64,000 nt of DNA from Juglans regia (GCF_001411555.2 NC_049911.1:31655044-31719043); one strand, 5' to 3'; shown: positions 1 through 12,883, counted from the stretch's first letter. The notes: generated by a model from the letters alone, not told the origin. A program made the numbers and translations.

Positions 1-1460
1 AAAAACTCTATTAGAAGTCCCAATCCAATATATTTTTGCTTGCTCAGTTGAACTCATTGGAATCAAATGCGTATACCACTACATTATTTTATTTTTCACG
101 CTAACCACCTAGAGACCAGGATGCATACCTCCGCGTACGGGTGTACAGGAGCTACCGGAATTGACCGTGAACCGATCAGACTGACCGCCAGAACCGACAA
201 AGAAGTGATCGTCGGGCGAGAGGAATTGAGGGAAAACCGATATCGACGGTTTGGCGCCGTTTTGAACCCTTGAGAAACTGCCGAACCAATCGATCTTGTA
301 TATATATATTTTTAATATATGTATATAAAACAATGTTGTTTAAGGTCTAAAAGTTAAAAAAATATATAATAGAACGACGCCGTTTCAAAATGAATTAATA
401 ACCCCCCACCCCTCTTATTCTTCCTTTTACTTTATTCTTCTTCCATGGCAGATGACAGCGCGACACTTCTTCATTCTTCCTCAATTCCTCCTCCTTTACA
501 GAAGATGCCGACGGTAGATCGAAAACCGCACCGACGCATGTCGAGATCGATATAATCGATTTTTTCTCTCCAAACTCACAGTTTTAACCAGTTCAATAAA
601 CTCATGACAGACGTCGGTGGTGTCTTGATTTTTGCCGTAAAATCGACACCAAACCCATCAGTGTACAACCCCAAGTCCACCCACGTGCCACTCATGTTGA
701 CGTCGTACCTATAGAAAAACAGATCAACTATCAAAAGAATATACACTTTATATCCCGAATAGCGAGTGTAGATATTGTTTATTATTTATATTAAATTAAA
801 TCAGCTTAAAATTGCGAGAGTAGATACGTTTTATTATATATTTTAATTCAATAAAAGATATTTTGAATGGAAAATATTAAATATATTTAAGAAAATTTTA
901 ATTCTTCATATGTTAGTTATTAATACGCATAAATTCATAAAATATGAAATTCAAAAATTAAAAAAAAAAACTAATAAAATAAATATTATAAATAAAAATA
1001 GAAATACAGGTAACACTACTTATTTTGAAAAGGATGTTTGTAATTATTTGTCGTAAATAAATCTCCACTCACCAGGACTGGGGTCGCGCCCTGTCCTAAA
1101 ATGAGCACCAGCCAAATTGAAATTGGAAATGACGTGCACCAAGCAGGCTGCGTTAATTTGTTGGCTTTGCGTTCTTTTCACATGCATATGCTCTACCATA
1201 AAGTGAGACTAATAATGCGTGCATGTTCTGTCTCACGCACAATCACTGCAAGTTGACTCCTTTTTTTATTTTTTATTTCCCTCGCTCAATGAAGTCACCC
1301 CTTGCCTCTTCAATCACTTCAAAACCCCTTTTCCGTATTTCTATTTCTACACTGCTACCTTCCTCGAAGCCTTCCAACTCCGAGAATATAAAATTATAAA
1401 CGCCCCCCCTTCATTGGTTAATTTGGTTTGAACCTATAAAAACGACTTTGCTTGGGTTTC
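1..1460. other. Intergenic DNA, no gene recognised
   Basis: AT-rich DNA with a moderately GC-rich patch at about 110-700. Short frames there show no recognisable protein. A CACGTG box lies at about 683-688, but I could assign no gene to it. Confidence 0.5.
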
Positions 1461-1464
1461 AACC

Positions 1465-1650
1465 GATAGTGAATTGAAATAATATGAATTGAGATAAAAA
1501 TTAAATTAAATATTATTTTTTAATATTATTATTATTTTAAATTTTAAAAAATTTAAAAAATTTATTATATTTTATATGTAAATTTGTCAAAATTATAATA
1601 ATATAATGTGATAAAATGAGATAAATCAAAAGTGTTTCATTATCCAAAAT
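1465..1650. mobile_element. Decayed MITE copy (family A)
   Basis: Contains the family signature: a GAGAT-rich arm, then (ATT)n/ATTTTAAA core, TTATTATATTTTA, and a GATGAGATAAA arm. Ends are not clear. It belongs to the roughly 200-bp family seen most cleanly at 41469-41674. Confidence 0.5.
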
Positions 1651-1810
1651 GAATTTTTGAGATTTCCTTATACATTTCTTTGAATGCAAAACAAGTTTGA
1701 TTAGCGAAAACAGTCGGGCTATTTTATAGGCCAGTGGACAAGTACACATAATTACCGTGAAAATATTATAATTTTTCTAAAAAATTTAAAAATACGAATT
1801 TTTTTTTTAG

Positions 1811-1999
1811 TTTTCGTTTAGATTCATAAATTGTTTCATCTCATCTTATCATTATCATTTTTTTAAATTGTCACACAAAATATAATAAATAATTCAACTT
1901 TTTCAAATCTTGAAATAATAATAATATTTTAACAATATTTTTTTTAACTTTTATATTTCATCTAAAATCATCTCATATCATCTTATTTATAAATTCAAA
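1811..1999. mobile_element. MITE copy (family A)
   Basis: Opens with CGTTTAGATTC and a CATCTCATCTTATCATTA arm, has the core ACACAAAATATAATAAA, and closes with a CATCTAAAATCATCTCAT arm. This is the same order as other family A copies. The outer termini are eroded. Confidence 0.6.
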
Positions 2000-2478
2000 C
2001 CTGCCCCAGTGTTAATTGATATGGCAAACGTCGATATTAGTAATACGTTTGGTATATGATTATGAATGAGTGACAAGGTACTCTATTTATTTGAGCTTAT
2101 CTGGTTTATACTGTGCCATGTTCAGCTTGCATTTGATTATACCTTTTTAATTTAAACAAGTGTGGAGAATGGCATTTGGCTTTGTTAATAGGAAAATAAT
2201 TTATATACAATATTTTTCATAATATATTTCACAATAATATATTAAATGAGTAATAATTTTATAAAAATAATATTATTTTATAAAAATATTCTTATCTTAT
2301 AATATTGTTATGAGATGTGTTATGAAAATATATAGTGTGTATCAATACTCTTGCTAACACAGTTGGGGCTGTTTTACATATATTTTTTAATATTATACGA
2401 CGATAAAATAACTCAATATATATTTCCTCGTCTCCCTTGTCCAAGTGGTTCCAACTTCCTTTGTATGGGGTAACTTTA

Positions 2479-2689
2479 TGCTTCGATTGTTTTTCAAAAA
2501 CATCTCATCTCATCTCACATTATCATTACAACTTTCTCAAATCTCAACATAAAATAAAATAAACAATTCAACTTTTTTAAATCTTAAAATAACAATAATA
2601 TTAAAAAATATATTTTAATAATATTTTATTCAACTTTTTAACTTTAATCTCAACTCATCTCAACTTATCTCTAAAAACAAACGAGGCCA
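2479..2689. mobile_element. MITE copy (family A), TA-flanked
   Basis: A 211-bp element flanked by TA on both sides. The left end reads TGCTTCGATTGTTTTTC. The reverse complement of the right end reads TGGCCTCGTTTGTTTTTAG, giving imperfect terminal inverted repeats. Repeated CATCTCAACTCATCT runs lie just inside. It has no coding capacity. TA target use is typical of Tc1/mariner (Stowaway-like) MITEs; the superfamily is my inference. Confidence 0.7.
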
Positions 2690-2691
2690 TA

Positions 2692-4470
2692 GATTGCTCG
2701 TAAAACAATATCACTCATTTATTGGGTGTCCCAGTCACGCCTTGTCAGGAGAGTGGAGCAAAAAAGATAAAAAGTAGAAAAACTTAATTATTTGTTTGTA
2801 GTGATCCACACTTTCTATCCCATCAAATGCTCGTTTTCTACCAACATCTGCATTGCTTCCACTTCCTTTTCAACTCACCTGCTAAAGTCGGGGGAAACAA
2901 TTCCACCCCGTGCTTTTTTATTTTGTACCACATAGTTTGGGACAGTTATTTTTTTCCATCCATGCGTGTTTTTACACCATATAAGTGCTGCAGATTAATA
3001 CAAATTATATAAAAGTAAAATAAAAAATTGATTAACTTTATATCATTTATTAGATCTATATTATAATAAAAATAATTTTATAATTTGATATAACACATCA
3101 AAATATGTCATTTTATGATTTTTTTTTAAGAAAAATGTCATATCATTCGTTCATTCATTAAGTAAAACTTATATCTATGACTAGATACATGCGAAGATAT
3201 CTCCATATCAACTATTTGGAGCTCTACAAGTACACTATTGAATTGGTCTGGATTTCATTACTGCTGATACTCTCTACAGACAAACGTCAAAGATACAATA
3301 TTTTTTCTAAACAGATACTCGATCTCACTCTTCATGGAAATGGATGACTCAATCTCTACATATAAACCGTCTAATAGACGAATTCATTTTTTATTTTTAC
3401 TATAAAATAAGGAAAACAAGAAAGAAAAATGATGGATTACAGTTTGGACTAACTCTGGTAGATTTTGATGGTGCGTGAAGGCAATAAGTTTGTCTTTTTT
3501 CAATCACAAAAGTCAGATCTTTCAAATATGGTGGTGGTGATTTCGGTGATCCGGCACATGTGGAGCGCGAGGATCGCGCGCAGTTGTGAGCGGCGCTTGA
3601 GGACAACGTGCAATGATTTCAACAAAATTGCCACTATGCTCAAAACGATTTGCGGCCTATAAGTCTTTTTGTACTGCATGTGTCTCTCAATAATTGTTAA
3701 AAAATTGTAGACTTTACTTTTTTAACCTTGAAGGAAGAAAAATAAACTAAAAAATGAGAGAATGAGAGAGATAATGAGGAGGAGAAATGAGAGAATGTGA
3801 GAGGGAAGGAGTAGGAAGCCGGTACCCATGTGATTTCATTTTATAAATTTAATTTTAGGTAATTCTTTTGTAATTCATATATTTCTTTTTACATAAATCC
3901 AATATGATTGGAGCTAAGTGCAACAACCCGAGAAGTGGTCACTCAACTACCGTATCAAGGCCCAAAGATTCGTACACCCTTAATTGTCACAGGCCCGGCG
4001 ACATGCTACAGAAATTAAGGGTGTCTACGTACCTAAATTTTAAGCCATGAAGTTGTAGATCGATAATGACGTCATAAAGATCTTGGATGTGTGAGTTATG
4101 GTTAGAGAACCAGTGATAGGGAATGTAGCTTTCGTCGCCTTAATGCTCCACCATATGTTTTTTGTGTTGATATTTCATGATTTTGAAGTCAGAGTTCTTC
4201 GAATCAGGATATAAGTTAAAAGTTATTTGCTGTAGTAAATCTTGACCTTTAGACCATGAGATGAATTTTGGACCATTTGGATACTTTAGAGGTGTTGTAG
4301 TGACGGACTTGTTTCTAAGACAGTAATTATGGCTCAAATCAAATATTTTGCAGAGGAGAGGAGCTCCTATAATCACGTCAAAAAAAGGTTTCTACGTTGA
4401 TTACCCTCGCCTTTCCATTTTGCTTAGGAAAAAAAAAAAAAACTTATCTTAAGAATCAAGACTAATTTTA
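2692..4470. other. Intergenic DNA, unassigned
   Basis: No gene recognised. Around 3440-3660 is a GC-richer island with short frames on both strands. Around 3918-4376 is non-AT-rich sequence with a 78-codon minus-strand frame, which may be a relic of a larger repeat. I see neither splice structure nor a known motif in either. Confidence 0.4.
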
Positions 4471-4483
4471 TAATGTCTATCCT

Positions 4484-4682
4484 ATTTAGATAATGAAAGA
4501 ATTTTATCTCATCTTATCATTATAATTTTTGTAAATTCTTACATAAAATATAATAAACAATTCAACTTTTTTAAATCTCAAAATAATAATAATATTAAAA
4601 AATAATATTCTAACAATATTTTATTCAACTTTTAACTTTTATCTAAAATTATTTCATCTTATCTCACTATACAAACCACAAC
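4484..4682. mobile_element. MITE copy (family A)
   Basis: Shows the order CATCTTATCATTATAA arm, CATAAAATATAATAAACAA core, AATATTTTATTCAACTTTT, then a CATCTTATCTCA arm. It is collinear with the 2479-2689 copy. Termini are degraded. Confidence 0.6.
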
Positions 4683-4684
4683 TA

Positions 4685-5300
4685 AGCATAAACCTTATAA
4701 GCTTGGTTTGAATAATTGACTTTTCATGACTTTAAAAGTTAAATCATCAATTGTATCAGTAAATTAATTCGATAGAAAATGTTGATTAATCATTGTAATT
4801 AAATGATATTTACAGTCCTAAAATATGTAGTCATCACATACTCCATTTAAAAAAAAATGAATTGGACTCAATTCTGAATTGGTGGGTCAATTCATAAAAT
4901 ATTTAATTATAATGTGATCGAATTATGGTCTCTGTTCTAATAACATATTAAATACTGAAAACTGATTGAAATAGTTATGAATATGGAGGATACTATTGAT
5001 TTAAAAAAAAAAATGAAATTGGGTCCTTCTATGGTCAGATATGAAGTACCGTAAATAAATTTATCCATTGCACCATATTTTAATTCGGTTGAACATAACC
5101 ATAACAACGGAAGTATTATAAAGTAGAAAATAAGTTGCAATTTGATTTAAAAAGAAAAGGACAAAGTAATTTTGTTCGTGTATGGGCTGGGTTGAGAGCT
5201 AGCAATCGGGCTATAACTGAAAACATTACATTCGAGCCCAGGGCCAGTGGGCTGAGAATCCGAATCAGACTGTGCGAACATGGTGGCCTATATTATAACC
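4685..5300. other. Upstream region of the MBD8-like gene
   Basis: AT-rich with no recognisable gene. A frame at 5135-5317 has no family resemblance. The final part is presumably promoter for the gene that starts at 5490. Confidence 0.4.
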
Positions 5301-5334
5301 CGCATAAAATAAATTGAAGTCCAAACTCCATGTC

Positions 5335-5340
5335 CACGTG
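5335..5340. promoter_or_regulatory. G-box (CACGTG) upstream of the MBD8-like gene
   Basis: A palindromic CACGTG in the context CCACGTGCC lies about 150 bp before the chosen start codon. Such sites bind plant bHLH and bZIP factors. No clear TATA box was seen nearby. Function is inferred only from motif and position. Confidence 0.4.
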
Positions 5341-5489
5341 CCGCTGTGCCGCCTAAATCTCATGAATGAACACATACCTCATCGGGTCACTGAATCACGC
5401 CTTCGCATCTCGTTCCCTCAACTGAATTCGCCCCCTGCCTGGCTCTATTTCCATCACTAGTCCAGAAACAGTTGCGCGCAACCAATGTC

Positions 5490-8400
5490 ATGGCTTCCGC
5501 TTCCGTTGTGGAAAATCTCCGCCTCGAAGCCCTCCGTCTCGTCGACCTCCGTCTCCTCTCCCAACCGGAGCTCTACTCCCTCTCCCTCTGCTCCTCATCC
5601 TCCTCTTACACCTCCTTCTCCAACGACAACGACGACGTTTTGATCCCCAAAATTGACCGCTCCGTCTTCAACGAATCCGCTGGTAGCCGCAAGCAGACTT
5701 ACTCTCGTCTCCGCCTTGCCCCTCGTAAGCCCCATTCCTCCTCTACCTCTGCCCCGACCCGTTCCTCCTCATCCTCCTTTTCCATTCCCCGCCAAATCCC
5801 CGAACCCCTTGACGAAGAAAACTCCCAAATCATTTCCATTCTTAAACAACTGTTCGCCGCAGAAACTCCCTCCACCGCCGATGCGGACAACCTTGTTTCT
5901 GTCCATGTAGAATTTGAAGAGTTATTGCCTGATTTATCGTGTGCGGGCTTGCAAAATGTCCCGGTTCAGGTTCTTTCTGGTGACAGTGGACTGGAGAAGC
6001 GGAAGCGGGGGCGGCCGCGGAAGGATGAGAATCGGATGATTGAGCGAAAGGTGGCACTGGAACGCAAAGCGGAGCCGAATTTTCCCGTCGATGCGGCTGC
6101 CACTGAGGGGGAAAATAAGCGAAAGCGAGGGCGACCGCGTAAGAACTTGAATCCAAAGATCGAGAGCGATCAGTCTGAGAGAAATATGGCTCTGCTGCGT
6201 GAGAATGTCGAAGAGAAGGAGGACAAGATGGTGATGGCGAGCAAAAAAGTGGATGTGACGGACGTGGCTGGGTTAGGTAATGTGGAGGATCCGTATGGCG
6301 AGGAGCTGAAGAGGAGGACGGAGGGTTTGCAGACCGAGGCGGAGTTGTTAGGGTTTTTGAGTGGGTTGAGTGGTGAGTGGTGGAAAAAGAGCAGGAAAAA
6401 GAGGATTGTGCTGGCTGGCGATTTCGGCCACGCGTTGCCCAAGGGATGGAGGCTCATGCTTTCTATCAAAAAGAGGGCCAGCCGTGTATGGTTGCATTGC
6501 CGCCGATACATAAGGTTTTCATAATCTCCTTGCTTTTCATTTTAGTTTAGTACTGTGGATGTATTAAATATTTTTCAGGATAAGAATATTTATTTAAGTA
6601 TGGTGACAAGGTAATTTGAATTTAACTAATATGGATTCGATGTTTATGATTGCATCTATACACCTTTATGGGATTCTTGTGCTACATTTTGTGATATTCA
6701 TACTTCATCCTTTTTTTTTTTTTTGATCGGTATTCATACTTCATCCATTTTACTTGTTAGAATTAAGGTTCTTTTATTTTTCGCGTCCTTATATTGGACT
6801 GTTACTATTTATCAGTTGTAATGCATTTTACTGACTCGGCATATATTCTTCTTTCCCTTCAATTCATTTATATTATTATTGAACGTGAAACCAAACATTG
6901 CGAAGAACACTTTACACATGGCCAATCTAATCCTTCAAACAAAATGTGGTTTTAACGAAATATCCCTGCATTTATTATTTTTTCATATATACAAAAACTT
7001 GCACAGCTTATTATCACGAAAACGTGCAAAGCTTATTATTATGCAGGTGATGAAGGACGGGAAACTCCGAATGACATTTAGCTAGTTTCTTTGAAATAGA
7101 AGAATGGTTGCAGGATTTTATAGAAAATCCAAAAACAACGTAATATAATTTAAAACAACACTCAATGGACCTCCTGACAATTGCCTAAATACATTTGATT
7201 TTTATTTTTTATTTTATTTTATATAAGTAAAAAGCTTATTAATACCAATAGGCGTAGTCAAGTACACTGGATGTATACAAGAGAAAAAGATACAAGGAAC
7301 ATTGGATTCTTTTTTATATAGACTTTAGGGTCTGTTTCAAATTTAGACAGTGGGATAATTGGCTTTGGACGATGGCATAATTGGAATAGGAAAAAATTCA
7401 TTTTGTGAACGCAGGAAAATGGGATAGAAGAATTCTATCTGTTCTTTTGTTTTTGTCCTTTTTCTCTCCGATTACCCTAGGGTGTCCTAGGAAAAACTGA
7501 AAACCAAGGGCTTCTCAGTAGAATTAGGCTTGAACACAGTGCAATAGCATTTTCTTGATTTATGCAAGTTGTAAAGAAATTTAATCCATTAACAATTCTA
7601 TTAATTAGAAATTTCAGATCTTTAGTTATTAATATAATCTGTGTACTTGAGCTATGCCTATTCTTATTAGAGTTATACTATTCTCAAGCTAGTGTGTAGA
7701 ATACACCATTCACATCACTTATATTGTAAAATTTGATTTGTAAGATTCAAATTTTAAAATTTATTTTTCAAATCAAATTATGCCATGTGAACACTCTACT
7801 AGGTGTGCTTTACACACTGACATGAGAATATAATTTTTCTTCGATTAATATAATCTGTTTTTAAAAAAATATAGAAATTTCAGATTTTTTTCCACTACAG
7901 CACGATCAATTCTTTGTAATTAACGCAACTCAGCACCTCATATATTCAAAACTTCACCACTCAATCACCTACATGTACACATGGTCTTCATTAGTCTTGG
8001 GCCATTGAAAATATTTTCTTGCTCCACCATGGTATAAGTACAACATTAATTTCATTCTAGTTCCAGAACTTATGATGCACATAAAATAATGAAGTTAACG
8101 GATATTTGAAAAGCTGTACCATCAATCTTGCCTTCAAATGTTAAATTTTTTGTTGTTCTATGTGATACTTTGATTATGGTGCTTATTCTTGCATTCTTAG
8201 TTTTAATGGCTGTGTTCTTCTTACACAATTTTGCCTAATTCGGAACCATCCAGCCCTAATGGACGGCAGTTTGTGTCGTGCAAGGAAGTCTCTTCATACT
8301 TTCTCTCATCTTCTGGACTCCAAGATGCAAGTCAACCGATATCTGATCATACTGATGACAATTACCTGGTGGCCAGGGAAGCTGATCATGCAGACGTAAG

Positions 8401-11400
8401 TCAGTGTCTGGGATCATCATCTTACCGACTTTATATTTTATTTATATTTTTATTTACTAGGTTTGCAACAGGATGTTGATATTAACCTTGAAGATGGAAA
8501 GAATGCTGATGACCTCATTAGCTTACCACCACCCATGACTTCTATATTAACTGATAATGAGGAGCATGACACCATAAAGATGGGGGAGCCAAGGATTCAA
8601 ACAGGGGAACTTTTCAAATGCCACAAATGCACCATGACATTTGATGAGAAAAATGATTTGGTGCACCATCTGGTATCATCTCACAGCGATACTGCAAATA
8701 GGTGTAAATCCAGTACATCTATAAGTGATAATTTAATAATTATAGGTGAAAAATATGAATGCCAGTTCTGTCATAAAATATTTGGTGAGAGGCATCTTTA
8801 CAATGGCCATATTGGCATCCATATGGGGAACTATGAGAAGAGTGTCGAGGGTTCAGGAATTATCATGCAGAAGAGCACTGATCCTACTCCAACTGGAGTT
8901 CTGCCATCAACCGCAATGGTGCATGAATCGAGGGAAATTGACTGGGCAGAAACTTTCATTATCAAATCCGGTTTTGGTTGTAAGGCTGTAAAAGCAGATA
9001 TTGCCATTGAGGCTTGCAGTGACAGAGATGACCAAGCATTAATCGAGGAACATAGTGAAAAGCCGGATAAAGTTTTCAGTATAAATAATGATAAATTGGG
9101 AAAGGTAGATGTGGTTACCATTGTTGCTAATAGATGTAATGCTGGTTTGGAAAATGAAACAGTTTCTACTAAGGAGAATAAAAGTGTTTGTGTATCTTCT
9201 GATAAAACAAATGTCTTCAATTGCATTCCCTGTGGAATTAATAACTGTGTTGCAGACAATAAAGGTTCTGAAAGCTGGTCGCTTGCTTCTCCCGTAAATG
9301 AGAGAACTTTTGTTGTTGAAAACAATGTTATTAAGGTATCTTTCCCATCAGTGGAGGAGCAAAAGCTGGAGATAGGCTCTGAAAGTGGTTTGAATCATAA
9401 GAATAAAACATGTAGTGGTGAAGATATCGAGTTTAAATGTTTTGCAAGCACAGTGGAAGATATGAAAGTTGATGATGGTTATAAATCTGAGAATAGTGAG
9501 TTAGTGTCTAGTTTTGGCAATCATGACGTTGGACTCGAGGATGTTTGTGCTACTGTTGATATCTCTGGGAATACTATAATTACAGTTGGTTTTGGGAGCA
9601 ATCATGCTTCACAAAATGACAAGGCTGTGACCAGCACTAAGCAAGAAGGGAGTTCAGGAAGCTGTTTAGTTACTTCATCTTGGAATCACCAATATATTGT
9701 TGAAAATAATGCAAATAAGAGTTCCTGCTGCACAGTGGAGGCAGAGGCACCCTTTCAGGGAAAATCGTTTCATCACCATGAATTTGCCCCATCTCTTAAT
9801 GAGCATGGATCTCATTTTAACAATAGGATGACTGAGGTTCCTACTGGTGCAGTGGAGGAGCTTAAGCCTGATGAAGTCAGAAACTGTAAGATTGGTGAGT
9901 TAAAATTTGCTTTTGACTGTAATGAAACTGAAGTTGATGTAGATACTACCGCTTGCAGTGGGCAGGAAAGATGTTTTAAAGGCTCTTTACTTGTTTCATC
10001 TGCAGATGAGCATAGATGTGTTTTTAAAAATAATATCTGCAGTAGCACAATGGAGGAGCTCAAACAGGACATGGGTTTGTCTGAAAGTGGCTTACATAGC
10101 CAGTTTGGCTATGAACAGAACCATGATAAAATAAATAATGTGAATAAGGTTTCATGTAGCTCAATAGAGGAGGCCGAGCATAAGAAGGTTAAGAGCTCTT
10201 GGAACACTAAGGCATTCCTTGCTTTTGGCACCCGGGCAGGAACGGATACAGATGTGAGAAGCACTATGTGGGGACAAAGTTCTGAAGGATCTTCCCTTGT
10301 TCTTTCTGGGGACAAACAAACATTTTCCTCTGATAATAAGGTGACTAGTGTTTGTAGTAGCACAGTGGGGGAGCATGAAAGATGTTCTGAAAATCTTAGG
10401 GATGGTGGGTCAATGATTGATCTTGGAAATCAGTCGCAATCAAATGAGGATATCATGGCAGAACTTTTGTGGAGAACCGCAGAGCAAAATGTCGGGCAGA
10501 ATGGTTTAGCCAATATTTCATCTCCACTTGTGCAATCGTCAGGATGTTTTCCAAATTTAATGTCAAGCAAGGTATGAAAAAGTAACTACTTTAGCAGCAA
10601 GAGTTGGTTGTTGTGGATGAATATGGAACTGTTTGGATGTACGTAAGAGTAAACTACTTAATGCTTCAGTGAGGTCTTTTTAGCTATTCTTTGTCCCAGA
10701 TTATTATGAACATGCCATAGTATTACTCATTTGCTATCAGTTTAAATATATATATATACATATATTAAAATGAAACGACTGAGATGTACCCTTTAGATTC
10801 ACCAACTACCACCACCATCACAGAATAACCGACCATGTCTAATGCTACCAATATGACACACAAACCCGAATCAACTCCCTTCTTTTGAGAGAGAATCGGG
10901 ACACAGGGATTTCCCATTCTCAATTTTCCCTATATCATCAGGTTTTACTGATTTTAGCTCGTGTTTCTTGCAGTCAAGCATGCCAATTGTTATATTTTCT
11001 TAAAGTACTACAATTGTATAATTTCTTTGATTCTCGATTTTGATGTTTTAGTAAATCCTTGTCTTTGTGCTAAGAAAATGTGAATTGAGAGGAGACATTA
11101 GTATCAAAGGTGGAAATAAGAGTGGGAGTAATGTGGTGTTGCTGAGAATGGAATTCAAGATTGCTCTCTGGTCCTGAAAAATCTGGCCATTTGACATGCG
11201 AGCAATCTCATGGCCAGTTCCCGAGTAAGCAATTCGGTGATGCAAATGTATGTGGCATTTGCCACGTTACAGTTGACACTGGGAGTAGATGCCACATCAT
11301 TGTCATGTTCTATTCCGCATCATCATGTTTATCACCATGTGAGCAGTTTCTGTTTGTTGATTCCATGTCTGTCTGGTCACAGATAAATTGAATGATTTTA

Positions 11401-12014
11401 AGAAATTAAATTACTCAATTGACAGGGCTCGAATTATAGGTAGGCAATTAAATGTGTCAGAACCATTGAGGACCAGAAGCATGATTTTAACCTTCTAAAT
11501 TTTGGTGATGTCCTACGGCATGAATACGATTATATGATGGTCTGTTTTAAATTTTTCTTGTTGCATAGCACAAAATTTCTATGTTTTTGGATATATTGTT
11601 TTTTATCTTTTCATGAAATCCCTGATCCATAGAATTAATTCTTTGCGTTCTCTTCTTTGGTGGTAAATATTTTATTGTTCATTTATAAACTTTTGCCATA
11701 CTTTTCTAAATACTGAAACATGCATGCCTATCAACTACCTGACATTACAGGCAAGCTCTCATCCAGAGGAAGCGAGGGTTTTGTCATATGATGCAGAGAT
11801 GGATCAAGGGTTTAATTCCTCTTATTGGCTTAAAAAGGAAGCTTTGCCTTCATTGCCAAAGATAGTGAATGGGCATCCGGTCAGGACTATGTGTGTCTGG
11901 TGTGCGGAAGAGTTTTATCTTGAATCTGTCAACTCTAGGATGCAATCAGGTTCGGTGGGTTTTATGTGTGCAGCCTGCAATGCTAAATTCTCTGGGCAAT
12001 TCAATGTACTGTAG
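5490..12014 (+). CDS. MBD8: Methyl-CpG-binding domain protein 8-like (AT-hook, MBD, C2H2 fingers)
   Basis: Four exons: 5490-6514, 8254-8395, 8472-10571 and 11751-12014. They join in frame (3531 nt, 1176 aa) and every intron is GT-AG. In order: two AT-hooks (KRKRGRPRK, near residues 170 and 210); an MBD-like fold at about 293-360 (LPKGWRLML, VWLHCRRYI, with SPNGRQF completed across the first splice); two C2H2 fingers at about 436-458 and 484-506; then a long acidic-polar stretch of degenerate repeats; and a Cys-rich end (CVWC, CAAC). It is probably a nuclear chromatin-binding protein. Whether this MBD class reads methyl-CpG is doubtful in the family. The start is the ATG at 5490; an overlapping out-of-frame ATG sits at 5485. 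Introns 1 and 3 carry repeats. The exon 4 donor-like AAT|GTACTG leaves an alternative C-terminus possible. Confidence 0.85.
7203..7310 (-). mobile_element. Antisense LINE/SINE 3'-end fragment in MBD8 intron 1
   Basis: The segment with ATAAGTAAAAAGCTTATTAA, then GGCGTAGTCAAGTACAC and GTATACAAGAG is the reverse complement of the 3' tail of the LINE ending at 28882, and resembles the tail at 23478. It is a 5'-truncated insertion in antisense orientation. Confidence 0.6.
7681..7828. mobile_element. MITE (family C) in MBD8 intron 1
   Basis: A 148-bp element bounded by TA dinucleotides. The left end reads TTCTCAAGCTAGTGTGTAGA; the reverse complement of the right end reads TTCTCATGTCAGTGTGTAAA. It is non-coding. 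A second copy lies near 12884. Confidence 0.65.
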
Positions 12015-12880
12015 TTTTCAACATTTTCTCTGACCCCAGTAATTTGCTTCTCGCATAGCCACCTTCCTATCATGAACTAGCGATGAGGTAAATGTTACAT
12101 CTAATTTTATGGATGCATTTGCTCTGTGTATCAAAGGATAGGTTTATCCTCTTAAAGGTCTTTTATTTTCTTAAGATACGTGTGTACTAGTACTGCTGCA
12201 TTCTAATTGCTTTTTACATACTAACTGGATCAATGCAAATGCTACAATCAAAAATGTTGACAACGAAAGTTTCGATGACATAATATATATATATATATAT
12301 ATATATAACATTTTCTTCAGGGCTTGCGAGTTTGTATGTCTGGAGTTTCTTTTAGTAGATGATATTTTGATAAGGATGTTAATGCTGAATTACATTGATA
12401 GTTATTTTGCAGGTAATGTTGGAGACCGTTTGATTTGTCAGTTTACGCATGGAGGTCCTATCCAAGAGCCTGATTTTGCAACTCTGGTATGGTGCTCTTT
12501 TGTTTCTTGCTGGCGATCGCTTAGCTGGGAATTCATTTTCAATTTTCCCGTTGTGTCAAAATGATTGTTATTAGAATACTGACAAAAGATTTATGGGGTT
12601 CCTTTATTTCGAGGACCCACCATCTTTACACCCGCACAAGATAAAAATAGATTGCCAACAACTGTATGGTGAGTTGTATTGTGGACCGATCTTAGGAAAA
12701 GTTCTTGGATACTTTTTTGTTCTTAACTTGACCTCACCAATTCATCTACGTACAGGACCCTTTTCCCTATTTTCAATTTGCCTTTTTTACTTCGACTGAA
12801 AGACTCTGCGACCTTATTAAAAAATAGTAAATCTTCAAGATCGTATATAATCTTTATAGCCTAAAAAGGCGAGAGTTATT
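12015..12880 (+). other. 3' flank of MBD8 with a possible extra exon
   Basis: The segment 12412-12486 is framed by TTTGCAG and CTG|GTATGG, which look like acceptor and donor sites. If exon 4 splices at AAT|GTACTG to this segment, the protein would end FNVMLETV instead of FNVL. Otherwise this is 3'UTR or intron DNA. No polyadenylation signal stands out. Confidence 0.35.
12283..12307. repeat. (AT)n microsatellite
   Basis: An uninterrupted run of alternating A and T of about 25 bp in the 3' flank of the MBD8-like gene. Confidence 0.9.
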
Positions 12881-12883
12881 AGA

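Noticed and set aside
5653..5910. Pro-rich frame overlapping MBD8 exon 1
   Set aside because: Out-of-frame reading of Ser/Pro-rich coding DNA; the MBD8 frame is far longer and has AT-hooks.
8831..9325. A 164-codon antisense frame inside MBD8 exon 3
   Set aside because: Shadow frame opposite a supported coding exon; no domain.
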